DNA of 28,704 bases from Chara braunii (lineage: Eukaryota > Streptophyta > Charophyceae > Charales > Characeae). The stretch lies in NCBI GenBank assembly GCA_003427395.1, contig BFEA01000074.1, forward strand, positions 1,017,326 to 1,046,029, given 5' to 3'. The notes below the pieces were generated by a model. The model did no database searches. It was not told where the DNA came from and was given only the letters and a program-made list of their open reading frames with translations. This document shows, one piece after another, positions 10,621 through 19,028 of the stretch (its first letter is position 1; each line of letters begins with the position of its first letter). Made by a program: the position numbers and the translations under genes.

Positions 10621-10932
10621 TTTTTTTCCATGATGGATAATGGGCTTGGATACAATCTGCAACTCTTTCGCGATGGCCCACAGTCTGACATCCTCCCATT
10701 CATGAGTGCATTCTCATGGTCCGTTTCCCCCACAACATATTGCCTTCTTAGTCAGGGAGAACCACTGCAGTGGGCTGTGAATCAGGAAGGCTTAGGAATC
10801 TCTAGGGGCATGCATCCCTCTGAATTGAAAGGGAAGTTTATCTTTTTGGGGTTGCGCCATCCTTTCTATGAAAGGATAGTTGGTCTTTTTGGGCTGATAG
10901 AGAGTGTGACGAATCTGAATTTTACTTGTTAG
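10621..10932 (+). pseudogene. Possible LINE reverse-transcriptase palm remnant
   Basis: The open frame includes LLSQGEPLQWAVNQEGLG, which resembles the stretch of LINE reverse transcriptases after the RQGxPLSP motif, where a variant of EPLxxAV commonly occurs. The rest (GKFIFLGLRHPFYERI) is not diagnostic. It lies upstream, on the same strand, of the YLDD-containing and connection-region fragments near 11.4 and 12.2 kb, which favours one decayed LINE. The support is motif-level only. Confidence 0.3.
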
Positions 10933-11333
10933 GCTACCAGACGTCTTCCGCCAAGCACACAATGCACCCTCATCATGACTGTATCCGACCGGGAAATTAG
11001 CTCATGAATGTATATGCTCATTTTCAGAGTGTGTTGTGTTCTGTGAGAAAGAGGGGTAGTCTCTTCATGCAGTGCTGCTTTGTGAGGCTTTGTTTTTGTG
11101 GTTTTGCTCTATTTATCAATCAATTCTGGTCTTTTTTTTTTGTCTCTAACAAGGGGGACCAGCCCCTCCCATCGGTGTAAGTGTCAGGAAGTGAACTCGT
11201 GATCTTTTTTTCGTAGACATCATTTTATTCCAAAAGGGCCCCAGTGCTATACAGGAAATGAAAGTTGAAAGTCCACCAGGTACCCATAGTTTTTTTTTTT
11301 GTTTTTTTTTTTTGTTTTTTTTTTGAGGTCTCA

Positions 11334-11560
11334 TTGCCCCACTTGCAGGAGGAACCCCTTCCCTACAGCTACTTCACGGACCACAGGCACACCATCAGCT
11401 CATTCTTTTACCTGGATGACCTGTGCAAGTTTCTCTTTACTACGAGCACTACCCCGGCCCAAATGATTTATACCAGATGCAAGAAAGATGTCTCTTCATG
11501 GGGGAGAAGAGCAAGCAAATGCGATATCCCTGAAAGCAGACGGTGGATGCTCTCTTTTCT
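11334..11560 (+). pseudogene. Possible LINE reverse-transcriptase fragment with YLDD box
   Basis: The plus-strand translation contains SSFFYLDDLCKFLFTT, positioned like the (F/Y)xDD catalytic box of a reverse transcriptase, followed by a Ser/Arg/Lys-rich stretch. T-rich runs interrupt the sequence upstream (about 11290-11325), and A-rich runs follow from about 11560. It fits between the 10.6-kb and 12.1-kb fragments of a single LINE. A chance YLDD cannot be excluded. Confidence 0.3.
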
Positions 11561-11822
11561 GCTAAAAAAAGAACGAAACCAACAAAAAAAAGGGCAGATG
11601 GTGGATGGTGCAGACGCACAGGGTGCATGCAGCACTGTAAGCTTTCACACTTCAAGGGCAAGGTTCACACGTCTTTTTTTTTTTTTTTGTGGAAAATCCC
11701 AGGATGTTGTAGAGGCCAAGGACTAGACCCACGGTGATCGCTGCCCGTGGCAGCCGACAAGTTATCAACACACTTGAAAAGGATTTGCAAACTCAAAGTT
11801 GTGGAGCATTTAAGAAAAAAGT

Positions 11823-11995
11823 GGGGTAACTTCAGTAGCGTAACAAAAACGAGTTATAATTGCACTATGGGCAAGATACAGTTTGTAATTGCACTTCGGG
11901 CACCCTATCGGCCAGAAAGATGGGTTGTATCCATTGCCCAAACTGCAATTCGAAAAGTGTATCTTGGCCCGAAGTACACACCAGATCATGGTTTG
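11823..11995. mobile_element. Foldback MITE, family A, copy 2, cut by the assembly gap
   Basis: GGGGTAACTTCAG, GAGTTATAATTGCACTATGG, CAAGATACAGTTT, TTCGGGCACCCTA and the inner TGGGTTGTATCCATTGCCC match the copy at 9882-10076 closely in the same orientation. The right arm breaks off after TATCTTGGCCCGAAG, about 20 bp before the N run, so the copy is truncated or rearranged. Confidence 0.88.
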
Positions 11996-12050
11996 NNNNN
12001 NNNNNNNNNNNNNNNNNNNNNNNNNNNNNNNNNNNNNNNNNNNNNNNNNN
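11996..12050. other. Assembly gap (55 N) with poly(C) and poly(A) on its right
   Basis: Fifty-five N are followed by 16 C (12051-12066) and 21 A (12067-12087). Such paired homopolymers beside a gap suggest a region that was hard to sequence. Frames read across it are meaningless. Confidence 0.98.
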
Positions 12051-12129
12051 CCCCCCCCCCCCCCCCAAAAAAAAAAAAAAAAAAAAAGATATGTTCCGCG
12101 CCCGTTCCGCACGGATTAAGTGAGCCTTG

Positions 12130-12396
12130 ATGGGGCTTATGTCATATTCCAGGGCATATCCGCCGCAACAGCCTCAGGTCAGCTGGAGACCAAGAGAAGA
12201 GGCCATCAGAATTCTGGGGGTCCGCCTGACAGCCCTTGGGCCCCCAATGGATCATGGTCAGGTCTTGGTCCAAACAGCGCTCCAAAAACTAGCCAAATGG
12301 GATGGACTACACACATCACTAGTGGGGAGAGCGCTGGCAATCAATAACGCCATACTAGCTACGGTGTGGTACAAAACAGCATTTTGGGAGGTATAG
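12130..12396 (+). pseudogene. LINE reverse-transcriptase thumb/connection fragment
   Basis: The frame reads REEAIRILGVRLTALG, then LQKLAKWDGLHTSLVGRALA, INNAILATVWY and a stop at 12394-12396. The YLGV(R/Q)..W..LxKL..W....LSLxGRxLVINxxLLSxxWY pattern is highly characteristic of the region after the palm in non-LTR retrotransposon reverse transcriptases. The upstream parts are missing or degraded, an assembly gap lies 80 bp upstream and the frame ends early, so this is a remnant. Similarity may continue weakly to about 12720, but I cannot name a motif there. Confidence 0.7.
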
Positions 12397-13193
12397 ATAG
12401 GATGGGGACATCGGTCCTGGGCTTTTGGCAGCTGACACTTCGTGGTGGAAGTTGCTGCGCACACGATATCAGGTCGTGGTTGCTGATTCCCGTGGTGGAG
12501 ACGGCGGACATAGCCAGACCTTCGGAGTGCTGACCAGACTGGGGTCAACGCTGTCCGCTCTGACTCTCTGGGAGTCAAAGCGGTCTGGGCTATCAGAGGT
12601 CTGATGCGTTGGAGCACGTGGTGCACTGCTGACCCTCCTCAGGAGCAGGGTCCCAGTGGCGATGCAGCCATAGCTGCATCTTCTCATAGAGATCATCGTC
12701 TGGACTTCATCTTCATCAGGGACTGTTGACGCTAAGCTTCTTCTTCATCATCTGGGTGGCGATTGGCTCTGGGAGCCTGTTTCACTTTGGCGCAGGCCAC
12801 TGAGTTGGATGTCAGGTTGGCGCTGGGTGCTACCTGGGGTTTCGGTGCTATTTTTAGCTGTTTAGGGTGTTGGGGTGGAGGCGCTGCCCCTCTGAGGGTA
12901 GCGCAACAGGGTTCTGAGGATATTCAGGGAAAACGATGCTCTGAGTGTAATAAACAGTTATAATACTGTGTTTGAGTTGTCATCTCTTCATTGATTTCTG
13001 GCTGTGATCACTGGGTTGTCTCCTATGAATGATGGTTGGGATCTGTGTGGAGAGAATTCACAGTTTGTGTGTTCTGTCACTTTGCTCCTCTGAGTCTTCC
13101 GCTGCGTTTCTTTCTGTTGGGCGATGTGATACTCCACTACCTCTCCCCTTCCTTCTGTGCATGTATGGGCGTGTACGGGAGTTCCTGTGAGTA

Positions 13194-13319
13194 AGGGCCT
13201 CGCCACACAGCCTGTCGAAAAGCAAAAACAACAAAAATGTGGCAGGTGCATCTGGCCATGTTGTAGCGGGAAGTTCATTCTCGTCTTGCACATTTCGACA
13301 GCCTGTGTGGGGAGGCCCT
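13194..13319. mobile_element. Short hAT-like MITE with 26-bp terminal inverted repeats
   Basis: AGGGCCTCGCCACACAGCC then TGTCGAAA at the left end is the inverted complement of TTTCGACAGCC then TGTGTGGGGAGGCCCT at the right end, with two mismatches. The 126-bp element has no coding capacity. Ends starting AGGG and a GAGT motif in both flanks are compatible with, but do not prove, a hAT-type insertion. Confidence 0.8.
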
Positions 13320-13460
13320 GAGTGTTGATAAAATTTCAACAGACAATCATGTTCATAACACTATAGTACTCCTCCTGTTTGGGCATTTCCTATCTGGGTC
13401 TATGTTTCTCCCATCTTTTTATCAATTTGGCTGACAGTGTCTGTGGCCTCTATGCTATTT

Positions 13461-13637
13461 TAGTTGCTAACCGGCGACGGCCTTGAGATATTATCATTGA
13501 GCTGACCGGCCCCAGGCAATTCAAATTCATTAGTAGTAGGTTTCACTCATCAAGTTCCATCATCTGGATTCGACCACAGGACCTGGTCTGTGTATTTCAA
13601 CGATTCATGGGTGTACCCAGTGAGCTAGTTGCTAACC
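13461..13637 (-). mobile_element. tRNA-derived SINE, family B, copy 1, with flanking 12-bp direct repeats
   Basis: On the minus strand, an A-box-like TAGCTCACTGGG is followed about 45 bases later by a B-box-like GGTCGAATCC, then a body containing GATGATGGAA and TGCCTGGGGCCGGTCAGCTC. The body matches a second copy at about 22630-22830. TAGTTGCTAACC is repeated exactly at 13461-13472 and 13626-13637, as a target-site duplication would be. The left repeat could instead be part of the SINE tail. Confidence 0.65.
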
Positions 13638-13984
13638 TGTAATCTAATTTCTGTATCCCTATTTACTGCTTTCCCTTCAAGTTCCCATCCCCATGCCTCT
13701 GGATCGATGCGTAGCCTTTCGGTTCCCTGTGGTACTGGCGAGTACTCCGTCCCGTCACCTCCCTCCTCTATACCGCACTCTGCATTCTGCCATGTCATTC
13801 AATCCCATTGTTTCCATTGTTCCGAAGCTCTGCAGGCTGCCCATCTTTCTTCATTTGCTCTACGTCGAATACCTCCAGCACGCACCTCCGCGGGTTGACT
13901 TGTGAGTTCCCCGCCCTCGACTCAATTGAATGGAAAAACAAAAATAGCGCCGTCGCAAAAGCCCCAAAATTTGAGAAATGCCCT

Positions 13985-14435
13985 CAATAAGGACCTCGCT
14001 CCACCACTCATCAAACATGCAAATGAGAACGAATCTTCCCTCGAACATGATACGAGTACATAAGTGTTGTGCATGTGATCAGCGGAAGAGCTACGGTAGG
14101 GCCGAATTCCTCGAACGAATACCTCCCACCGCCCCCCCAAAAAACAGAAAAAAAAAAAGAATTCCGAATACCTGACGGGGGGTCAACACGTGCCTCGCTC
14201 GGAACTTACTGACCCTCTATAGACCGTGCCTCGTTCGGAACTTACTGACCCTCTATAGACCGTACGTACGTACGGACCCTATGTTCGAGGGCCTCGCTCC
14301 ACCACTGATCGCATCCGCAAAAGACAAAAGTTATCGTGGTGTATGTATGTTTCCATGTTCTAGGAGTAGATTCGTTCTCATTTTGTTAATTTTTGGTGAG
14401 TTAGTGGAGGGGAGGCCGCCTATGTTTCCATGTTC
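13985..14435. repeat. Cluster of related MITE-like pieces
   Basis: CCTCGCTCCACCACT occurs at about 13992 and again at about 14290 next to ATGTTCGAGGG. A segment at 14342-14435 (TATGTTTCCATGTTCTAG, TTCGTTCTCATTTTG, ending CTATGTTTCCATGTTC) is homologous to 21153-21241. The reverse complement of 13988-14055 shows the same GATTCGTTCTCATTT core. These look like fragments of one short dispersed element family. Confidence 0.6.
14189..14275. repeat. 36-bp tandem repeat ending in a 16-bp palindrome
   Basis: Two 36-bp copies (14189-14224 and 14225-14260, beginning CGTGCCTCG and ending CCCTCTATAGAC) differ at one base. They are followed by CCGTACGTACGTACGG (14260-14275), which is self-complementary. 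Confidence 0.9.
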
Positions 14436-14764
14436 ACGGCCTACGGCTGGGTCTATATACAGAGGGGAAAAAACTGGGACTCGGTACCGTGGGCCCTTGC
14501 GGAGACCTGTGCATGCTTTGAATGGTCTGGAGGGATGCACGAAACCGGTCATCCTGTCCAGGTGAGCTTATCCACACTGGGGGAACCGCGCCCCCGCCGA
14601 GGAAAAGTGAAAAGGGTGAGCGCCGCAATGCGCTTTTTGGGTGCTCGACACCGTATCCCTCCGTTTTTGTAACTCTTTTTGTTACGTACTTGGCGCGCAG
14701 CACGAAGCGTGCATTGTGACCTGGCTTTACCAAGCGCTTGGCACGTACGGGGGGTGTCGTAAGG

Positions 14765-14915
14765 TGTTCGCGCCCGCCCGCCCGCCCGCCGGCCCGCCGA
14801 TCGACTGGAGTCCGCCGCTCAGGCGCGTCGCCGCCGCCAAGGCAGCAGAATCTCGAAGGAAGAGGTGCGCCCGCCGCCCAGGCGCCTCGCCGCCGCCAAG
14901 GCAGCGGAATCATCA
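14765..14915. repeat. GC-rich low-complexity region with a 59-bp duplication upstream of the argininosuccinate synthase gene
   Basis: A CGCC run at 14770-14800 is followed by two copies of GCCGCCGCCAAGGCAGC(A/G)G at 14830 and 14889, 59 bp apart, within longer similar flanks. It lies 200-350 bp upstream of the start codon and may be promoter-proximal. Confidence 0.8.
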
Positions 14916-14986
14916 GTGAGGGAACGGGAGCGGTAAGTGGCGGGAGATAGACGGTCGGAGGTGGACGGTGAAGAGGGCGGGAATAA

Positions 14987-14992
14987 CACGTG
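14987..14992 (+). promoter_or_regulatory. G-box (CACGTG) in the presumed argininosuccinate synthase promoter
   Basis: The motif is AACACGTGGCA, a perfect palindromic G-box core with flanks favoured by plant bZIP factors, 130 bp upstream of the ATG. G-boxes commonly take part in light and stress responses in plants. That role here is inference from position and motif only. Confidence 0.4.
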
Positions 14993-15029
14993 GCAATAGT
15001 TGATCCGAGTTAAAATTCTAAGTGGCAGG

Positions 15030-15105
15030 GAAGGGAGAGAGAGAGGGGAGAGGTAGGGAGGAAGAGGGAGAGGTAGGGAGGAAGAGGGAGTGGTAGGGGG
15101 GGGAA
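15030..15105 (+). promoter_or_regulatory. GA-rich leader with short tandem repeats
   Basis: A purine-rich tract with repeated AGGTAGGGAGGAAGAGGG (about 20-bp period, two full copies and a partial third) ends about 20 bp before the start codon. Such GA/CT tracts are common in plant 5' leaders and core promoters. No TATA box was identified. Confidence 0.45.
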
Positions 15106-15121
15106 TCGAAGGTGCGAACCC

Positions 15122-16750
15122 ATGGCTGCTGTAGCAGCTGGTGTTGCTGGACGGTCACTAGCACTGACCGCGACGTCGGGGCGCAGTCAATCATTGGCCT
15201 CGACACGTCATCAGGCGCAAGGAGGAGGAGAAGGTTCGTCTTTCTCCTCTTTCTCTCTTCTCCCTCCTTTTCGCCCCGCTGCAGAGCTGCCGCGGATTTT
15301 AGATAAGAAGAAGCCTTCGGCGAGGGCGTTTTGTCTTGCTGCTTCTTCGTCCTCCGCGTACACTGGTGAGCTCGGCGCGCTGCTCGATCGCGCTGTTCTG
15401 CAGGTCTGCGGACGACGCGACCGTTGTTCTCGGATTCTCGGCTCGAGCACGAAGACGACGGCCACGGCGTCCGCTGTGATGGCGCCCATTGACGGCAGCG
15501 CCGAAGCGACGAAGACGGCTGGCGGACCCAGCGGACTGCGGGGGAAGCTTAATCGCGTGGTTCTTGCCTACAGCGGAGGACTGGACACTTCGGTGATCGT
15601 TCCTTGGCTGCGGGAGAACTATGGGTGTGAGGTGGTGTGCTTCACTGCGGACGTGGGTCAAGGAGGCGGCGAGACGACGGGGCTAGAGGAGAAGGCCAAA
15701 GCGAGCGGAGCCAGCCAATTAGTGATTCGAGATTTGAAGGAAGAGTTCGTCAAGGATTTCATTTTCCCGTGCTTGAAGGCGGGAGCGATCTACGAGAGGA
15801 AGTACTTGTTGGGCACGTCGATGGCGCGGCCGGTGATTGCCAAAGCGATGGTGGATGTGGCGCACGAGGTGGGCGCAGACGCCGTCGCGCACGGATGCAC
15901 TGGCAAAGGCAACGACCAAGTGAGGTTCGAGCTGACGTTCTGCGCGCTGGACCCGTCGTTGAAGGTCGTCGCTCCGTGGAGGGAATGGGACATCAAGGGC
16001 CGGGAGGACGCCATCGACTACGCCAAGAAGCACAACGTCCCGATCCCGGTGACGAAGAAGTCCATCTACAGTCGGGATCGCAATCTGTGGCACCTGAGTC
16101 ACGAAGGGGACATCCTCGAGGACCCGGCGAACGAGCCCAAGGAAGAGATGTACTTGATGAGCACGTCGCCGGAGCAGGCGCCGGACTCTCCGGAGTACGT
16201 GGACATCGCTTTCGAGGCTGGGATCCCGGTGACAGTCAACGGTCGGGATCTTTCGCCGGCCGCGTTGGTTGCCGCGCTAAATGATCTGGGCGGCAGGCAC
16301 GGGATCGGGAGATGCGACATGGTGGAGAACCGCTTCGTGGGGATGAAGTCCCGCGGAGTGTACGAGACTCCAGGTGGCACGATCCTTGTCGCCGCCGCCA
16401 GGGAACTCGAGGCGCTGTGCCTCGACAGAGAGACGATCGCCGTGAAGGATGCCTTAGCTTTGAAGTACGCGGAGATCGTCTACGCGGGACAATGGTTTTG
16501 TCCTTTGCGAGAGGGAATGGATCAGTTCATGAATAAGGTGACTGAGACATGCACGGGTACCGTCCGAATGAAGCTCTATAAGGGTTCTGCTACGGTGGCG
16601 AGTCGTACAAGTCCCTTCAGTCTTTACAGAGAAGATATCTCGTCGTTTGAAGAAGGCAGCGGCATTTACAATCAGGCCGACGCTGAGGGGTTCATCAGAT
16701 TGTACGGATTGCCGACACGTGTGCGTGCTATGCTTAGACAAAAGCAGTAG
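15122..16750 (+). CDS. Argininosuccinate synthase, probable plastid precursor, intronless
   Basis: Catalyses ATP-dependent joining of citrulline and aspartate to argininosuccinate, the penultimate step of arginine synthesis. The 542-residue frame is uninterrupted. The ATP-binding SGGLDTS loop is residues 151-157, followed by [20 protein letters not shown] is 228-237, and [14 protein letters not shown] (257-270) carries the citrulline- and aspartate-contacting Thr/Asn/Asp. [16 protein letters not shown] and the C-terminal dimerisation region are present. The core is normal in length (about 400 residues; free-standing enzymes are about 400-415). The first ~135 residues are extra, Ser/Ala/Arg-rich and poor in acidic residues early on, fitting a chloroplast transit peptide, although longer than is usual for land-plant precursors. 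The start at 15122 is the first ATG, in a good context (AACCCATGGCT). The next in-frame ATG (15479, residue 120) would give a cytosolic-size protein, so dual targeting by alternative starts is possible. No intron is present, unlike typical plant nuclear versions. This is the only intact gene here. Confidence 0.96.
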   Translation: MAAVAAGVAGRSLALTATSGRSQSLASTRHQAQGGGEGSSFSSFSLLPPFRPAAELPRILDKKKPSARAFCLAASSSSAYTGELGALLDRAVLQVCGRRDRCSRILGSSTKTTATASAVMAPIDGSAEATKTAGGPSGLRGKLNRVVLAYSGGLDTSVIVPWLRENYGCEVVCFTADVGQGGGETTGLEEKAKASGASQLVIRDLKEEFVKDFIFPCLKAGAIYERKYLLGTSMARPVIAKAMVDVAHEVGADAVAHGCTGKGNDQVRFELTFCALDPSLKVVAPWREWDIKGREDAIDYAKKHNVPIPVTKKSIYSRDRNLWHLSHEGDILEDPANEPKEEMYLMSTSPEQAPDSPEYVDIAFEAGIPVTVNGRDLSPAALVAALNDLGGRHGIGRCDMVENRFVGMKSRGVYETPGGTILVAAARELEALCLDRETIAVKDALALKYAEIVYAGQWFCPLREGMDQFMNKVTETCTGTVRMKLYKGSATVASRTSPFSLYREDISSFEEGSGIYNQADAEGFIRLYGLPTRVRAMLRQKQ

Positions 16751-16760
16751 GCAGATCATC

Positions 16761-16918
16761 ATTCCTACTCTACCATATAGCTAATGGAGCCTAATGATTT
16801 GGGGATTGAGATGGAGATGTTTCCCACGACTCTATCATGCATCCCTACTCTACCATAGCTACTGGAGCCTAATGATTTGGGGGTTGAGATGGAGATGTTT
16901 CCAACGACTCTATCATGC
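16761..16918. repeat. 80-bp tandem duplication in the 3' flank of the argininosuccinate synthase gene
   Basis: Two copies (16761-16840 and 16841-16918) share CCTACTCTACCATA, GGAGCCTAATGATTTGGGG, TTGAGATGGAGATGTTTCC and ACGACTCTATCATGCA with few differences. It begins 11 bp after the stop codon, so it probably lies in the 3' untranslated region. Confidence 0.93.
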
Positions 16919-16984
16919 AAGTCGCTCCACGTTTTTTTGGGTTGCTATCTATCATCACAGCCTAAGATCGTACGCATTGAATAG

Positions 16985-17070
16985 CACGTGTCCATGCTAT
17001 GCTATGCTATGCTTAGATGGAAGCAGTAGCCAGTTTATCATCTGACCGTAGCTAACGGAACGGATTTGGG
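16985..17070 (+). pseudogene. Partial duplicate of the argininosuccinate synthase 3' end
   Basis: CACGTGTCCATGCTATGC, GCTTAGATGGAAGCAGTAG and following CTAACGGAACGGATTTGGGGG match the gene's last codons (CACGTGTGCGTGCTATGC, GCTTAGACAAAAGCAGTAG, the stop being TAG) and early 3' flank at 16716-16810. The duplicate adds a small TATGC expansion. It covers only about 10 codons plus untranslated sequence. Confidence 0.8.
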
Positions 17071-17104
17071 GGTTGAAAAGTTCCCCGACTCCACTCTATT
17101 ATGC

Positions 17105-17160
17105 TGCTATGGTCAGAGATTAGGGCATATTTGTTGTTGCTATGGTCGGAGATTAGGGCA
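17105..17160. repeat. 33-bp tandem repeat
   Basis: TGCTATGGTCAGAGATTAGG and TGCTATGGTCGGAGATTAGG start at 17105 and 17138. The second copy runs into the MITE-like inverted repeat that starts at 17154. Confidence 0.85.
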
Positions 17161-17292
17161 TACTCACACTAGCACTTTCGTAAATGTATCTGACTGCAAT
17201 TACGGCCAAACGTGGACGGCCTAACGTGGACGAATCTGGCCGCCATCTCGTCCAGAGCTTCGTAGAAAAAGGCCTCTTGTGAGTATGCCCTG
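17154..17292. mobile_element. Short hAT-like MITE with TAGGGCATACTCACA termini
   Basis: TAGGGCATACTCACA at the left end is matched by TGTGAGTATGCCCTG at the right end. The similarity continues inward in a weaker form, with GGCCAAACGTGGACG on one side against GGCCAGATTCGTCCACG on the other. There is no coding capacity. Termini of the YAGGG type suit a hAT-derived MITE, but no 8-bp target duplication is visible. Confidence 0.65.
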
Positions 17293-18060
17293 AGTTGTTC
17301 GAGTGTGCGGATGTGGGGACACATGCGAGCTATATTGTACAAGGGTGTGGGGGAATGGAGTAGAGTTAAGAAAATCACTGCAAGTCAGACTACGCATGTG
17401 CGTAGACGAGAGAGGTGCCTTCTTACGGTACTATACCTATGCCGGGGGGGGGTAGAAGTGAAATGAGAAATGTCACTTCGTAGAGGACGCGCGTTCGAAT
17501 CTTTTCTTCTTATCCATCCATTTGCAGATTATTGAAGTTGGGGGGGGGGGGGGGGGGGGGGTAGGGGACGAGAAACCGCTACAAGACACCGCACGCGTCT
17601 TCAAATCGCGTATAGTTGACCACTCCCATCTGCAAATCATACGTACTCTCCAGTAGCCTGATTAGGCTCTGACCCCGGCTGCCATGCTTTGCTATAGTAG
17701 AAGAGGCCCACATTGGCGGCTACCGGTGATTGAGAGGAGTGTAGTCGAGGTTTACATAAGTTCAAGTAGAGAGTATATGTTTAAGGTGTGGGCAGTCGTC
17801 AAAGCATCCCTGATTATCCTGGCAGCCCTACTCTTTCTCTCTTCTCTCTGTTCTCTCAAAAGAATCCTAGTCCTAGCGTACCGTGGCGGCAATGCTCTTC
17901 AAAAACGGACGATGGTAGTGGGTTCTGCTGGCAACGTCTTGGGCTCTCGTTCTGTCGCTGCCGAGGGTGCGAGTGACACATGAGGAGGTCCAGTTGTCGA
18001 ATGGACAGGCGAGAAGAGGTTTCTTGATGGGAAGAGATATAGAGGAAGAAGCTGGGAAGA
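17293..18060. other. Unassigned; includes a 22-base G run
   Basis: No gene recognised. The G run (17540-17561) and an 8-base G run near 17442 are the notable features. A GCGTTCGAATC (about 17492-17502) resembles a polymerase III B box, but no A box was found upstream. Open frames are below 100 codons and lack motifs. Confidence 0.5.
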
Positions 18061-18064
18061 ATCT

Positions 18065-18190
18065 GCATCATCATAAACATCACCGTCATCATTAGCTGCA
18101 TAACATCATCATCATCATCGTATCATCATCGTGATCATCATCATCATCATCATGGTCACCATCGTATCATCAGCAGCAGCAGGATCATCA
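18065..18190. repeat. Imperfect (ATC)n / (CAG)n microsatellite
   Basis: Runs of CATCAT interrupted by CGTATCATCATCG and CACCATCG end in AGCAGCAGCAGG. No reading frame around it is convincing. Confidence 0.93.
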
Positions 18191-18510
18191 TGTCGTCAAA
18201 CGTTGTCTGCTCATCCAATGCATGAAGAGAGGCTCGTTCGTGAGGGTTGCGCGGGTTGCTGACTCATTCCCGTGCTGCTATGGGTGGGTTAACGGCGGCA
18301 TTGTGAACGAGATTAGAGTTGTTCCCACGAACGCATCATGCCATGAAAGGCATGGAGGGAAGCCGAGTTGGGGTCGACAAGGATGATTCCCCTTGTCTTG
18401 GGGAAGCATGAGAGAGAGAGAGAGAGCATGTCATGGTCGGAACCATTTTTGTTATTATCTATTCTGTTCGTGAGTAGATTATTATCCCTCTAAGAGACCG
18501 TTTTGCGTTG

Positions 18511-18810
18511 AAGCTGTTGGGTGGTAATGGAATTTTGTTGATGTGGTGTGGAAAAGGGAAATTTTGGCTAGTTGTGATGTAGGACGCGTCAGGCGTTATG
18601 ACGACGAGGAGGGAAGCTGTTGGGTGGTAATGGAATTTTGTCGATATGGTGTGGAAAGGGAAATTTTGACAAGTTGTGATGTAGGACGCGTCAGGCGTTA
18701 TGACGACGACGAAGAGGACTACCTTATCTCGCCGCTGGGTGCATGGAGGTGCAGTTGGGGCCAGATGCGCTAGGTGCATGGAGAGGTACGGATGGGGCCC
18801 AGATGCGCTT
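18511..18810. repeat. 103-bp tandem duplication followed by a 38-bp duplication
   Basis: AAGCTGTTGGGTGGTAATGG starts both copies of the 103-bp unit (18511 and 18614), which end with GGACGCGTCAGGCGTTATGA and a GAC-rich stretch. From about 18737, GGTGCATGGAG then GCCAGATGCGCT is repeated twice with small differences. Confidence 0.92.
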
Positions 18811-18899
18811 TTAGGCAAAAGGCCTGTTACTGTAACTAGTGCTGCCGAGCAAGGAAGATAATTGCAGGCCCGTTAATCCTATACGATGGTTGAAGGATC

Positions 18900-19028
18900 A
18901 GCTGCTTCGGACGGCTCTGATCAAAGGACGGGTGCTTCGGACGGCTCTGATCAAAGGACTTTGACGGTCCGTTATGCCAGCAATCTGGCCAGCCGTCGTC
19001 GTCCTAAGTGTTGAGATAACGGACCGTT
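18900..19028. repeat. 31-bp tandem repeat beside a 12-bp-arm hairpin
   Basis: TGCTTCGGACGGCTCTGATC occurs twice (about 18902 and 18932). It is followed by ACGGTCCGTTAT (18964-18975) and its exact reverse complement ATAACGGACCGT (19016-19027) with a 40-nt loop. Confidence 0.9.

Noticed and set aside
15211-15661. Open frames opposite or out of frame with the argininosuccinate synthase gene (also 15637-16284, 15719-16102 and 16454-16762)
   Set aside because: Shadows of a GC-rich real gene; they do not carry motifs of their own.
18065-18190. CRISPR-like spaced repeats
   Set aside because: It is an imperfect trinucleotide microsatellite. There are no constant repeats with unique spacers, and the genome is eukaryotic.
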